This document shows positions 16,612-25,183 of a stretch of 64,000 nt of DNA, in pieces. Both the position numbers and the translations under genes were made by a program. How positions within the stretch are numbered: position 1 is the first letter of the stretch; each line of letters begins with the position of its first letter. This stretch comes from JBBIRM01 sp964517975 (GTDB taxonomy: Bacteria; Desulfobacterota; BSN033; UBA1163). Below the pieces are notes generated by a model. The model did not search any database. It was not told the origin of the DNA and saw only the letters and a list, made by a program, of their open reading frames with translations. The DNA lies in assembly GCA_964517975.1 (NCBI GenBank), contig CAZFDM010000242.1, positions 1 to 64,000 on the forward strand, read 5' to 3'.

Positions 16612-17679
16612 CTATCCTGACTTCGATTCTTGGAAGGGGGCCAAAATGGCCCTGGTAATGTCTTGGGAACCAACACCAGGGGATTGGATTCCTCTCTTCT
16701 CGTAAAAGTCCTCCACCTTTTCTTGGAGATGGCTTTCTTCGAGAGAAGTCTTTTCAAGTGAGTCCTCCAATCCAGTCAATTCCTCTTTTGGAAAGAACGT
16801 AAAATCGCCGGAAATACTGATCTCTTCAATCCTATTTTCAAAGATCTCTTCAGCCGTCCGGATCAACCCCCCTTTGGCCTTATGAAGGCCAAATAGGAGT
16901 TCTACCCCTTCCTTAATCTTTACTCCTTTAGAGGTCTTGGGAGTTTTTTTATAAAGAAATTCCTCAGAGGTCATCCAAGATTCTAATCGTTTCATCTCCG
17001 TTACGATTTCCTGAGTTAAGGAGGCAGGCTTCAGAGGACCCAACCGCTTCTGAAATTGTTCCTTAAGAACTTTAATGATCTCTTCCCTTGGGGGAATTAT
17101 TCCCAACTCTCGCTTCATCGTGGTTAAATTTTCTTCCATTGTTTTAAAAACCTTATCCCTAAATTTTTCGTTCGGAACCTTTAAGATCTTACTCATGACC
17201 CTAAAATCAAAATCCAGAAGGATTCCTCCCACAAACACCATACACTCTCCAATATTTCCTCCCCCCTCCCCTGCGATCTTTTTCCCCTCTTTGGTCACAA
17301 TATCGTTTACACTTCGATACTCCGCTGAAATTCCAAAGGCTCGATAGGTCTCCACAGGGGCTTCCGAAAACCATGGGAATATTTTATGGATGGCCCTGGG
17401 AAATTTGGGATTCTCCCTTTTCCAGATGAGTTGGTAAAAGATTTGATTCTCATCCAAATAGGTTGCTCCTCCCCCCACCTCTCGACGCATATAGGGAAGA
17501 CCCATTTCTCGACAGCAAGAAAGGTCTACTTCCTGCTCTGCATCTTGGAAATATCCAATGCTTACCAGAGGCGTTTTGGGGGAGACAAGAACAAGGGCTT
17601 CGATGCCCATTCGAGCCAAGGCATGAAAGATAAGCATGGATTGCTGTCCAGGAAGTCTACCTAAATCAAAGAAAAACAT
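16612..17679 (-). CDS. Lipoate-protein ligase A-like protein with long C-terminal extension
   Basis: This 355-residue protein has an LplA/BPL catalytic domain in residues 1-190: SIGYFQDAEQEVDL, RREVGGGATYLDENQIFYQLIW and the lysine in KIAGEGGGNIGECMVFVGGILLDF (split around the expected acyl-adenylate site). It would attach lipoate or octanoate to an acceptor lysine. Residues about 195-355 contain an LplA accessory-like segment (LLFGLHKAKGGLIRTAEEI) plus a helical, acidic tail not typical of E. coli LplA. Lipoate-dependent partners are not in the window. The substrate could also be a different carboxylate. Confidence 0.8.
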   Translation of the reverse strand: MFFFDLGRLPGQQSMLIFHALARMGIEALVLVSPKTPLVSIGYFQDAEQEVDLSCCREMGLPYMRREVGGGATYLDENQIFYQLIWKRENPKFPRAIHKIFPWFSEAPVETYRAFGISAEYRSVNDIVTKEGKKIAGEGGGNIGECMVFVGGILLDFDFRVMSKILKVPNEKFRDKVFKTMEENLTTMKRELGIIPPREEIIKVLKEQFQKRLGPLKPASLTQEIVTEMKRLESWMTSEEFLYKKTPKTSKGVKIKEGVELLFGLHKAKGGLIRTAEEIFENRIEEISISGDFTFFPKEELTGLEDSLEKTSLEESHLQEKVEDFYEKRGIQSPGVGSQDITRAILAPFQESKSG

Positions 17680-17690
17680 CTGGTCTCTCT

Positions 17691-18161
17691 TTATTCGCGC
17701 AATGTGGCAATCAATCTTTTGGGTTTCAAGAAAAGATCTATGGCTTCGGAAACATTCTTTACAATAATATCCGCATTCTTCATTGCAGAGGCTGACAATC
17801 CTTCATCCCCTATCACCGCAATTCCCAGGGCAGCCTCTTTCAGAATGAGGAGATCATTGTTCCCATTTCCAATGGCCACAGTATTCTCAAGGTTTAAATT
17901 TTTTATGAATTCAAATTTTCCTTTTCCGCTACTATCATATTCAACCGTAATGAGGTTGATATTCATTTCCTTGACTTCTTCTTGAGCGGTTTCCTGAGTA
18001 TCAGCCGTTAAAACGAACACCTTAGCCTCATTAGATAATAATTTTATTTTTTCTTTCACTTCAATTGGAATCTTCCCATCAGTAGCAATGGTACCATTAA
18101 AATCAAAGACTATATTTTCAATATCTAAATCTCCCCAGCCTGGAATATTAATGCGGATCAT
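17691..18161 (-). CDS. HAD-family soluble P-type-ATPase-like phosphatase
   Basis: This 156-residue HAD protein has motif I as DFNGTIATDG (aspartate nucleophile, about residue 20), motif II VFVLTADTQETA, and motifs III/IV as AIGNGNNDLLILKEA. It matches the small soluble P-type ATPase-like group (COG4087). DFNGT replaces the usual DxDGT of phosphatases and resembles DKTGT of P-type ATPases, so the activity is uncertain. It lies between the lipoate ligase-like and MBL genes in one direction. Confidence 0.82.
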   Translation of the reverse strand: MIRINIPGWGDLDIENIVFDFNGTIATDGKIPIEVKEKIKLLSNEAKVFVLTADTQETAQEEVKEMNINLITVEYDSSGKGKFEFIKNLNLENTVAIGNGNNDLLILKEAALGIAVIGDEGLSASAMKNADIIVKNVSEAIDLFLKPKRLIATLRE

Positions 18162-18170
18162 CTCTCCCCC

Positions 18171-19010
18171 TCAAACCTCCAGAATACTCCCAACACATCC
18201 GTAAAAAAACCTGTCTCCAAATTCCTGATGGAGTCGAAAGGCCGCCCTCATACCCGTGCAGTGAGACACACCAATCTTATCAATATCTATTTTCTTAAGA
18301 AATTTTATCGACTCCTCCAACTGCTCAGAGGTCAAAAAGTCTAAGTGAGTCCCACCCAGGATAGCATAAAATTTCTCTTTCCTCATTTTATTGATCACGT
18401 GGTGAATGATATTGATCATTCCTGAATGGGCACAGCCGAGAATCAGAACCATTCCTTTATCTGTATTTAGAATAAGAGATTGATCATCCAAAAAAAGATC
18501 CTGAGTGATCTTACCTTCCGTTTCACTGAAGAGTCTTGGGTCAGGTTTTTCAAAACTTGTTTGCCTTGGCACCTCCCCTGTCAAGAAGAGCCCCCTCTCT
18601 AACTCTACAAAATCTGTATTAAAAACAAAATTGGCTCCCAAGGATTCCAAATATCTCTCTTTATAACGAATGCCTACGAAACGTTTAGTTTCCCTGCCAC
18701 CTTCTCTGAGGATTGCAATCCTCTCTAAGAATACATGCGGGTGGGCATGGACATCCACTTGTCCTTTCAATTTGAGTACTTCCGAAAGCCCCCCTGTGTG
18801 ATCATAATGACCATGGCTTAGAAATATTTTTCTAATACTTCTCAAATCCTTATCCAGAGTGAGGCTATTTGCTATTATGGAACGGCCACTCCCCGTATCG
18901 AAAAGATAATTTCCATTACTTGTTTCAATAAAAGCAGAAAAACCATGTTCACCTGTTCCAATCAATTTGCCAATCAGATTTTCACATAGTATGGTTATCC
19001 TTATCTTCAT
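18171..19010 (-). CDS. Metallo-beta-lactamase-fold protein (COG1237-like)
   Basis: This 279-residue protein has the MBL metal motif LSHGHYDHTGGL (about residues 60-71), a distal GCAHSGMINII and a final VSHCTGMRA, matching the DHPP-synthase-like group of MBL proteins. It is predicted to be cytoplasmic with no signal peptide. Two other members of this group are in the window (22952-23971 and 25484-26320). Substrate unknown. Confidence 0.85.
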   Translation of the reverse strand: MKIRITILCENLIGKLIGTGEHGFSAFIETSNGNYLFDTGSGRSIIANSLTLDKDLRSIRKIFLSHGHYDHTGGLSEVLKLKGQVDVHAHPHVFLERIAILREGGRETKRFVGIRYKERYLESLGANFVFNTDFVELERGLFLTGEVPRQTSFEKPDPRLFSETEGKITQDLFLDDQSLILNTDKGMVLILGCAHSGMINIIHHVINKMRKEKFYAILGGTHLDFLTSEQLEESIKFLKKIDIDKIGVSHCTGMRAAFRLHQEFGDRFFYGCVGSILEV

Positions 19011-19022
19011 TAGAAAGTCTCC

Positions 19023-19457
19023 TTAATCTTCGATTATTTTAATCGGGTCTCCTATTTTTACTTCTCCACTTTCTATAACCTTACAAAAAATACCTTCCTT
19101 GGGTAGGATAGAATATCCCTGATAATTGTAGGTGTGGGCTTGAGATGGATCTTTACCAATTTGAATGACTTTAAGTTCTGCATCGCCAATCTTTAGCCTC
19201 GAACCAATAGGTAAAGAAATTAAATCTATTCCTTCAGTCGTAATGTTCTCGGCAAACGCTCCAGACTCGGCAAAAATTCCTGTTTCTTGATTGAGTCTAA
19301 GGATACTTTCAATAGCGAGAAGGCTCACCTCTTTCTCTGTCCCTGCATGGGAATCTCCCACCAACCCGTATCCTCTCTTTAAGAAACCCCTTCCTACATT
19401 TCTCTTGGAATCAATCTTTCTCTGGCTTATACAGACACCTACAACTCTACCCACCAT
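19023..19457 (-). CDS. MOSC-domain protein
   Basis: This 144-residue protein has the MOSC fold: GRVVGVCISQRKIDSKR, GYGLVGDSHAG, SGAFAENITTEGID and GSRLKIGDAELKVIQIGKDP (about 90-110). MOSC domains bind sulfur or molybdenum cofactor; the conserved Cys appears near the end as GIFCKVIESG. I chose ATG 19455-19457 because MVGRVVG is the family start and it begins one base after the ferredoxin stop. A longer frame would run into the ferredoxin gene. Confidence 0.87.
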   Translation of the reverse strand: MVGRVVGVCISQRKIDSKRNVGRGFLKRGYGLVGDSHAGTEKEVSLLAIESILRLNQETGIFAESGAFAENITTEGIDLISLPIGSRLKIGDAELKVIQIGKDPSQAHTYNYQGYSILPKEGIFCKVIESGEVKIGDPIKIIED

Positions 19458-19458
19458 T

Positions 19459-19635
19459 CTAAGCCCCTTCACGAATAGCCTCTTCAGGACATTCTTCAAT
19501 ACAAGTCCCACAATCCACACAGGCCTCTTCATCTACCCTTGCCTTCCCATCTTCCACTTTAATCGCTTCTACTGGACAACCTTCTTCACATGTCCCACAA
19601 CCTGTACACTTCTCTTGATCAATTATGACCGCCAT
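19459..19635 (-). CDS. 2[4Fe-4S] ferredoxin
   Basis: This 58-residue ferredoxin is short enough to be easily missed. It begins MAVIIDQEKCTGCGTC and carries two canonical clusters, CTGCGTCEEGCP and CVDCGTCIEECP. It would be a low-potential electron carrier. It overlaps the 3' end of the upstream membrane-protein gene by 17 nt and ends one base before the MOSC start, so the three genes are tightly packed and probably co-translated. Confidence 0.93.
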   Translation of the reverse strand: MAVIIDQEKCTGCGTCEEGCPVEAIKVEDGKARVDEEACVDCGTCIEECPEEAIREGA

Positions 19636-19912
19636 ATTCTTCCTCTTTTTGAATTTTTAATTTTTTATATTCACCAATAATCCCATTGGCACAGAAAATC
19701 CCGCCAAAAAATAAAATGGATCCTGCAATCAGAAAAAGCCATACAAAAATCCCAACCCCAATAAAAATAACAGCGAGCAAGGATACAATATAACCGATGA
19801 TAGGATAAAGAATCCCGTATCTCCTGGGTTGTTTCCAAATGGGTTCCCAATCAAATTCAATCACCTCATATTTAAAGTGTTTCTGGATTTCCCCAAATAT
19901 TCTCCGGTCCAT
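19619..19912 (-). CDS. Small two-helix membrane protein, unknown function
   Basis: This 97-residue protein has two hydrophobic helices (about residues 35-55, YPIIGYIVSLLAVIFIG, and 57-77, VWLFLIAGSILFFGGIF) and a charged C-terminus. I do not recognise the family. It sits directly after the CoA-disulfide-reductase-like gene (8 bp) and overlaps the ferredoxin gene, suggesting a membrane-associated partner of a redox chain. Confidence 0.7.
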   Translation of the reverse strand: MDRRIFGEIQKHFKYEVIEFDWEPIWKQPRRYGILYPIIGYIVSLLAVIFIGVGIFVWLFLIAGSILFFGGIFCANGIIGEYKKLKIQKEEEYGGHN

Positions 19913-19920
19913 CCGTCTAA

Positions 19921-21288
19921 CTATCCTTTTATTTTTTTAACAGCTTGCTCGGCTGCAATTAAAATTGGGTCTAAAGGTGCTGAGAAAGGAGGCGCATAGG
20001 CAAAATCGAGTTTCGAAATCTCATCGATCGTCATCTTTTGATGTAAGGCTACTGCCAATGCATTGATCCTCCTCGCCACCCCCTCCTGGCCTGCCATCTG
20101 AGCTCCTAATAGTCTTCCATTTCTCCGATCAAAGACTAACTTAATGAGCATTCTTTTTGATCCAGGCATATATCCCACTTTTGATTCAGCCTCAATTGTC
20201 TGTGAATCAACATCGAAGCCATATCGTTTGGCAACTTGAAAGCCTAAACCTGTAAAGGCGACTTCCAATTCAAATACTTTGAAAGCAGCCGACCCCACCA
20301 CTCCATTAAATGTAACCTTACCCCCCGCAGCATTTTCGCCCGCAACCCTTCCTTGTTTATTGGCAATATCTCCCAAGGGGGTGTGGACCCAATCTTGACT
20401 TATTAGATTAAAGACTTCACAACAATCTCCTGCTGTATAGATATCTTTCAGATTTGTCTCTTGGGAAAAATCTGTTCTTATCGCTCCGGTCTTTCCAAGC
20501 TCAACCCCTGCCTCTCGGGCAATTTCAACATTAGGCACTACGCCGATAGCCATCAGGACCATATCTGTAGGATATTCTCCTTTTGTGGTCTCAATAGAAG
20601 TCACCTCTCCCTGGCCATTTAGATGAAAGGCTATGGGTTCTTGGTTGGGGAGAAAGTGGACTCCATTTTCTTGAAGTTCCTTCAATATCCTTTCTGAGAT
20701 CTCCCTTTCAAGATTTCCTGCCGGCAAATCCCTGCGACAGAATAAAAATGTTTCTATTTCTCTGTATCTAAAGGCTTCACACATCTCAAGGCCAATAAAC
20801 CCTCCTCCAAGGACGGAAACCCGTTTGGGTCTTTTCTCATCTACATAGGTTTTGATACGTATCCCATCCTGAAGATCCTTCAGGGTGAAAATGTTCATGG
20901 CATTGCTTCCAGGAAGGTTGAGACGTCTGGATCGGGCACCAGTGGCAATGATGAGTCTGTCGTAAGAAACCCATTGGGTTTCTGATTTTGATAAATTCAC
21001 AACTTCGATCTTTTTTACCTCTGGATCAATCTTCGTGACACGGTGTTCCGTCAGGACATCGATATTCTGCATCTCTTTAAATTGTTGAGGAGTTCGAACC
21101 ACCAATCTTTTTTGATCTTTTACTACATCTCCGATGTAGTAGGGGGTCTCTCAGGAACCATAGGAGATGAATCTTCCCTGCTCAAACATAGTAACTTCGA
21201 GCTCAGGATTAACTCGTTTTGCCCTTGCTGCTGCGCTCGGACCTGCTGCGGAACCACCGATGATAAGGAGTTTCTCTTTCTTTCCCAT
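19921..21288 (-). CDS. CoA-disulfide reductase/NADH oxidase-like flavoprotein with in-frame TGA (selenoprotein candidate)
   Basis: Read through the TGA at 21151-21153 (codon 46) this is a 455-residue pyridine nucleotide-disulfide oxidoreductase of CoADR/Nox type. The FAD motif LLIIGGSAAGPSAAA is at residues 7-21. The family's redox-active cysteine follows FISYGS and precedes PYYIG; here that exact position is TGA (FISYGS-U-ETPYYIGD). Downstream are VLGGGFIGLEMCEAF for NAD(P)H and IYTAGDCCEV for FAD. A 9-bp hairpin follows the TGA. ATG 21286-21288 starts MGKKEKLLIIGG. It probably reduces CoA persulfide, disulfide or oxygen/peroxide species. The gene lies behind a Fur-family regulator and PrxU. 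Selenocysteine is inferred, not shown. Confidence 0.82.
21121..21141 (-). promoter_or_regulatory. SECIS-like hairpin in the CoADR-like gene
   Basis: The minus strand reads TACTACATC, GGA, GATGTAGTA: a perfect 9-bp stem around a GGA loop. The loop lies 18 nt after the in-frame TGA and begins with G, fitting bacterial SECIS rules. Confidence 0.72.
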
Positions 21289-21306
21289 CTTCTTTTCTCC
21301 TAAAAG

Positions 21307-21753
21307 TCAACTTTTAACTTTAGAGGCTTTCTGACAGGCCTCGCAAATTCCAAATACGTGAATGGAGATATTATCCGCTTTAAAAACTTTTCCCTTGACC
21401 AATTCCGACTTCAAATTTTTAATACTCCCAAATGTAAAATCCATGATTTTTCCACAACGTTGGCACACCAGATGACCATGATCTTTTTTACGAGAGGTGG
21501 GTTCATAGTAAAAAGAATTTTTCTTTATGTCCAATTTCTCGATGAGATGATATTTTTGAAAGAGTTTCAAAGTCCGATAAATCGTGGGCCGGGAGACTTT
21601 CGCCCCTTTGCGATTAAGACGCAAGAACAGTTTTTCGGCGTTGAAATGATCCTGGAGACCCTCAAGTTCTCTAAGAATCGTTTCCCTTTCCTTGGTACTT
21701 TTTAGTCCTCTTGATCCTAAAACATCTTTGAGCTGTATAGCTTGTCTGTCCAT
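21307..21753 (-). CDS. Fur-family transcriptional regulator (PerR-like)
   Basis: This 148-residue Fur-family protein has the winged-helix segment KSTKERETILRELEG and SRPTIYRTLKLFQKYHLI (recognition helix, about 55-72). A structural zinc site is formed by CQRCGKIMDF and CEACQ pairs. The usual HHHD metal-binding run is altered (KKDHGHLVC), as in several PerR-like proteins. Placement between a peroxiredoxin and a disulfide-reductase gene favours a peroxide- or redox-responsive role rather than iron uptake control, but this is inference. Confidence 0.88.
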   Translation of the reverse strand: MDRQAIQLKDVLGSRGLKSTKERETILRELEGLQDHFNAEKLFLRLNRKGAKVSRPTIYRTLKLFQKYHLIEKLDIKKNSFYYEPTSRKKDHGHLVCQRCGKIMDFTFGSIKNLKSELVKGKVFKADNISIHVFGICEACQKASKVKS

Positions 21754-21764
21754 GTTACCTCAAT

Positions 21765-21814
21765 CCCCCTCACCCTTCCCCTCTCCCCGGTGGAGAGAGG
21801 GAGGGAGTAAGGGG
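21765..21814. repeat. CT/GA-rich inverted repeat between PrxU and Fur genes
   Basis: The sequence CCCTCTCC... / ...GGAGAGAGGG forms a long imperfect hairpin just 3' of the peroxiredoxin stop on the minus strand. A similar CTCTCC-ctaa-GGAGAG element occurs near 42755-42770. It is likely a dispersed intergenic repeat that may also slow transcription; there is no clear U-run. Confidence 0.5.
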
Positions 21815-21820
21815 ATAGTG

Positions 21821-22528
21821 TTAAAAAGCCATCTCCGGTTTCCAGACCTTCCACACCTTTCCTACCAGGTCTGGACCAGGTTTTAACGTGGGCTTGCCTG
21901 GCTGCCATCCGGAAGGCATGACCTCGCCCGTTGCACGCACATGCTGAAAAGCCTTAACCTGCCGGATCAGTTCGGGAACGTTCCTCCCGACCGGCGGAGC
22001 GACGGTCTCCATCGCCTGGATGACCCCGTCCGGGTCGATCAAAAAACGGCCCCGAATATTTACCCCTGCTTCTTCATCGTAGACACCGTAAGCACTTCCG
22101 ATACGGCCTCCCGCATCTGAGAGCATGGGAAAGGGGACTCCACCTTTCACCATCTTCGAGAGTTCTTCCTCCTGCCAGATCTTGTGGGTAAAGCGACTGT
22201 CTATGCTGCACGAGAGAACTTCTACCTCAAGCGATTTTAGCTCTTCGTATTTGGCGGCAACTGCCGACAGTTCTGTGGGTCAAACGAATGTGAAATCACC
22301 AGGATAAAAACAGAGGATTACCCACTTTCCTCTGTAATCTGAAAGTTTGATGTTCTTAAAACCTCCATCCACATAAGCACTTGCCTCAAAATCGGGCGCT
22401 GGTTTTCCAACTTGGGCTATCATTTTAAATCCCTCCTCTCCTATTGGACTTGTTTTAATGGCTTCTGGGGTTGTTGGTAAAATTGGTCCCTTTGCCGGTT
22501 TCACACACCCATCCACTGCTTCGACCAT
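21821..22528 (-). CDS. prxU: Selenocysteine peroxiredoxin (PrxU type)
   Basis: Reading the TGA at 22280-22282 as selenocysteine gives a 235-residue peroxiredoxin. The peroxidatic motif normally written FTFVCPTE appears as GDFTFV-U-PTELSA, with TGA exactly at the catalytic cysteine (codon 83). The rest is typical of AhpC/Prx1-type proteins: IAQVGKPAPDFEASAY, EVEVLSCSIDSRFTH and GRFLIDPDGVIQAME. The C-terminal PSGWQPGKPTLKPGPDLVGKV has no second conserved cysteine. A 35-residue N-terminal extension precedes the normal start; the ATG at 22526-22528 has AAGGAAGGGAG upstream. It would reduce peroxides using thioredoxin. Sec-containing PrxU is an established family. Confidence 0.9.
22255..22272 (-). 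promoter_or_regulatory. SECIS-like hairpin in prxU
   Basis: Two mutually exclusive short stems follow the TGA: CGGC-AGTT-GCCG (22255-22266), whose loop starts 17 nt after the TGA and has G second, and AACTG-TCGG-CAGTT (22259-22272). The first fits the bacterial SECIS spacing better. Confidence 0.5.
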
Positions 22529-22951
22529 AATGACTCCCTTCCTTCCTTATTAGAATTTTAGAATTTGAATCTCAATCTCAATAAACTCCCAAACGAAAAA
22601 TTACCGCTGTAGTTTAACAAACACTTATAACTTAACGAAAATGAACCCACTCCCTGGGCTAAAGCTCAGGGTTTCAGACCTGTGGCATGTCTGACATAAA
22701 CTTCGACCATTCCAGACATGCCGGAAAAGGCTTCCGCTTCGCTCCGAAAGGATGCCATTCATCCCCAGGCTTAAAAGCCTAGGGTTTTCTGGCATGGTTT
22801 ATAAATAGACTTCTAAAATCAACAATTTCTATTTTCCTGTGAATGCAGGAATCCAGTAAAAGTTCTTTGAAATTAAAAAATTCTGGATGCCTGCTTTCCC
22901 AGGCATAAAAATTTTAAACTACAGTAATTTTAACTTTCAATCAATTTTTAA
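22529..22951. other. Non-coding interval with three inverted repeats
   Basis: No gene was found in these 423 bp. Three hairpins are visible: 22652-22671 (9-bp stem, loop AA), 22684-22722 (GGCATGTCTG/CAGACATGCC, perfect 10 bp, 19-nt loop) and 22763-22784 (9 paired bases with one mismatch, loop AA). The outer two carry similar CCTGGGCTaaAGCTCAGG / CCAGGCTTaaAAGCCTAGG cores in spirit, suggesting a composite dispersed repeat. The promoter of the peroxiredoxin gene must lie at the left end of this interval. Confidence 0.6.
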
Positions 22952-23971
22952 CTAAAAAACAACCTCATCGCCATTGCCAACATAAAGATCGCTACGACTC
23001 CCGTATTTTGCTGTCCCCTTCACTACAGGGATATTCGCCGCGATCATCTTTTGAACAGTAATTAACCCGGTACAATGGTTGGCTGCTACCTTCTTCAATT
23101 TTATCGCCTCGAGCCCTGTAATCACACCGTCCATTTTTGGATCCCACTGTTCAACGGGGGCGATATGAAGGCCTCCATAAAGTCCATAAGGCTTTTCTCC
23201 CCCCTTAATATTTTCCATCCCAAATTTCATCAAATTCAAAACACCCATGTGACAACAACCAGTAACCGTAACCAGTCCTTTATCCTTAACATTGAAAAAG
23301 AGACAATGTTCTCCTTGAACACGAACCAGGATGGGTATATCGAAGGTCACTGAGGCACAACCTGGAAAGAGTTTATGGATTTTACCGGGTTCAAGTTCTA
23401 CAAGTTCTCCTTTGTATCCACATTGTTGGATCAGTACCTTCCCTTCGGGATAATATCGGTTAGATATCATCATCTTAATATTGGGACGATATTTAACCGT
23501 AACAGGCAATCCCCAGAAGTGATCAAAATGCTCATGCGAAACATAAAGGAATTCTATATCCCCTTTTCGGAGCATATCGTCAATCCCTTCTCGCTGAAAG
23601 GAATATTCCATCCAAGCAAGGTTCCAACCTGTATCCAATAGAAATCTTCTCCAAGTCCCATTTAATGCCTCCACCTCGATGAGGGCACTATATCCACCGG
23701 AATTTTTAGGGTGCCATGGAATACTATATTGGTTAGCAGATACACCTCCAGCGCCCATGATATCTTTCATTAGTTGAGCATTATCGAACCAACTCGTCTC
23801 AGTAATACAGCGGATTTTAAGACTTTTACATTCTCCAATATCTGTTCTTTCTGAAGCCCATCCTCTCGTGATAGAATTGTCTATTAAAGTGGATGCATAT
23901 AAAGAGGTCCCTCCAATAGCTAACCCTTTCAAAAACTCTCTTCGATTCATTTCTTTTAACATAACTCCCAC
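22952..23971 (-). CDS. Tat-exported metallo-beta-lactamase-fold protein
   Basis: This 339-residue protein begins with a twin-arginine signal (NRREFLKGLAIGGTSLYAS, residues 9-27) and so is probably exported folded with its metals. The MBL motif is SHEHFDHFWGL (about 145-155), with distal GCCHMGVLNL and NHCTGL motifs as in the COG1237-like group also found at 18171-19010 and 25484-26320. HEHFDH fits the HxHxDH metal site. Substrate unknown; extracytoplasmic location distinguishes it from its paralogues. Confidence 0.85.
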   Translation of the reverse strand: MGVMLKEMNRREFLKGLAIGGTSLYASTLIDNSITRGWASERTDIGECKSLKIRCITETSWFDNAQLMKDIMGAGGVSANQYSIPWHPKNSGGYSALIEVEALNGTWRRFLLDTGWNLAWMEYSFQREGIDDMLRKGDIEFLYVSHEHFDHFWGLPVTVKYRPNIKMMISNRYYPEGKVLIQQCGYKGELVELEPGKIHKLFPGCASVTFDIPILVRVQGEHCLFFNVKDKGLVTVTGCCHMGVLNLMKFGMENIKGGEKPYGLYGGLHIAPVEQWDPKMDGVITGLEAIKLKKVAANHCTGLITVQKMIAANIPVVKGTAKYGSRSDLYVGNGDEVVF

Positions 23972-24259
23972 CTCCTTCGTGAATTAGGTTTGAGGGTTAA
24001 GGTTTAAGGCAAAAGACTCACCCCTAAGCCTGCCTATTATAACCCATGGCCATACTTGCTTCATAACCTTCACTTGAATACCATTTCAGATGATTCATCT
24101 CCTCCTTTCATACACCCTGACGGATTCTTTTCTTAAAAATGAATGATGAGAGGGTATAGAGTAAAAAACGAACCCAGTTGAATTCATAAATCCAAGTAAA
24201 ATTGGATGATATCATTCATCCGCTTCGACCCTAATGACATGGCATAGACTATTTTTCTT

Positions 24260-24517
24260 CTATCCCTCACCAAGGAGGACAACTTTCTTTAACCCCGGGA
24301 TTACTTTTTTTGGATGATATTCCAATAGTTCAATGACTATCTCTTTGGTTATACGGGTTCTATCAACATGGCATGCAGAGGGGTTTGAAAGCGGTGGGTA
24401 ATACGTAAATGTCACTACTCCCTCATCGATATCCTTTAACAGAACATCGGCTCCTCCGAGACTCGGCTTTATCATGGGCAATATGTTTCTTATCTTCTCA
24501 TTCAATTCTTGTCCCAT
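24260..24517 (-). CDS. NifU C-terminal-domain-like protein lacking CxxC
   Basis: This 85-residue protein resembles the NifU/Nfu C-terminal domain: EKIRNILPMIKPSLGGADVLLKDIDEGVVTFTY is the conserved core, interrupted here after the GGADV turn. The Fe-S-binding CxxC of functional Nfu domains is missing; a lone cysteine occurs in NPSACHVD. It may have lost cluster binding or use a different function. It lies next to a small ferredoxin gene, in the same direction. Confidence 0.7.
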   Translation of the reverse strand: MGQELNEKIRNILPMIKPSLGGADVLLKDIDEGVVTFTYYPPLSNPSACHVDRTRITKEIVIELLEYHPKKVIPGLKKVVLLGEG

Positions 24518-24574
24518 TTAAACTGTCACCAATAAATTTTGCTAATGTTTTTTTCTCATCTCTTATAAAGGCCT

Positions 24575-24787
24575 TTAAAGCATACTTATCGCCTTCAATA
24601 AACAGGCATCCAAACACTTACCACATTCCTGACAAAAACCGGCAACGGGGTATGGGTAATCATAGGGTTCTATTTGTTTGATGAGTTTAGTGGGGCAGGC
24701 CTCAAGAGCAGCACAAATCCCCTTTGCACATTTCCGGGGATCACACCTTTTATAATCTATTGCTACTTTTACTTTTCCCTCGGGCAT
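24575..24787 (-). CDS. Small ferredoxin-like [4Fe-4S] protein, second paralogue
   Basis: This 70-residue protein is a paralogue of 14503-14715, with VAIDYKRCDPRKC, CAALEAC and CQECGKCLDACLLKAI. The proline that normally follows the last cluster cysteine is leucine. It is predicted to bind one or two Fe-S clusters and to work as an electron carrier, perhaps with the neighbouring NifU-like protein. Confidence 0.78.
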   Translation of the reverse strand: MPEGKVKVAIDYKRCDPRKCAKGICAALEACPTKLIKQIEPYDYPYPVAGFCQECGKCLDACLLKAISML

Positions 24788-24945
24788 ATTTTTTTATCAT
24801 TATCTTGATCAAAATATATCTCATCACTTTCAAACGTACTTTGATTCACCACCGAGATGAGTAAATTTTAAATGTTTTCTTAGATGTCTTCACCTCTTTT
24901 TAATAAGGGCCTCCCCCCTTTCAATCGCGAGAGGTGATGGATGAT

Positions 24946-25104
24946 CTAAATTCCAATCTGAGGTGCCGCTAACCCTATTCCTTTATTCGCATACATAACT
25001 TCTGCCATGCGATCAGCTATATCTTTAATTTTACCATCAATATTCTCAATGGTTTTGGCTTTCTTCCTTAAAATTGGATCTGGATAAATCCGAATCTTAT
25101 CCAT
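24946..25104 (-). pseudogene. def: Peptide deformylase fragment (N-terminal 52 residues)
   Basis: A 52-codon frame starting at ATG 25102-25104 encodes MDKIRIYPDPILRKKAK, ADRMAEVMYANKGIGLAAPQ and IGI before a TAG stop. This is the N-terminus of peptide deformylase up to motif I (GxGLAAPQ). Motif II (EGCLS) and motif III (HExDH), which hold the metal ligands, are absent, and no continuation is visible in any frame. It is therefore a remnant, not an active deformylase. The remaining 24788-24945 and 25105-25183 stretches hold nothing I recognise. Confidence 0.8.
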
Positions 25105-25183
25105 TCTTTTTTGTCCTCTGAGTCTTTATCTGATGCGAGATCATCGACAAATTGACCCAAATGAATTCTTTCATTCCCCATAT

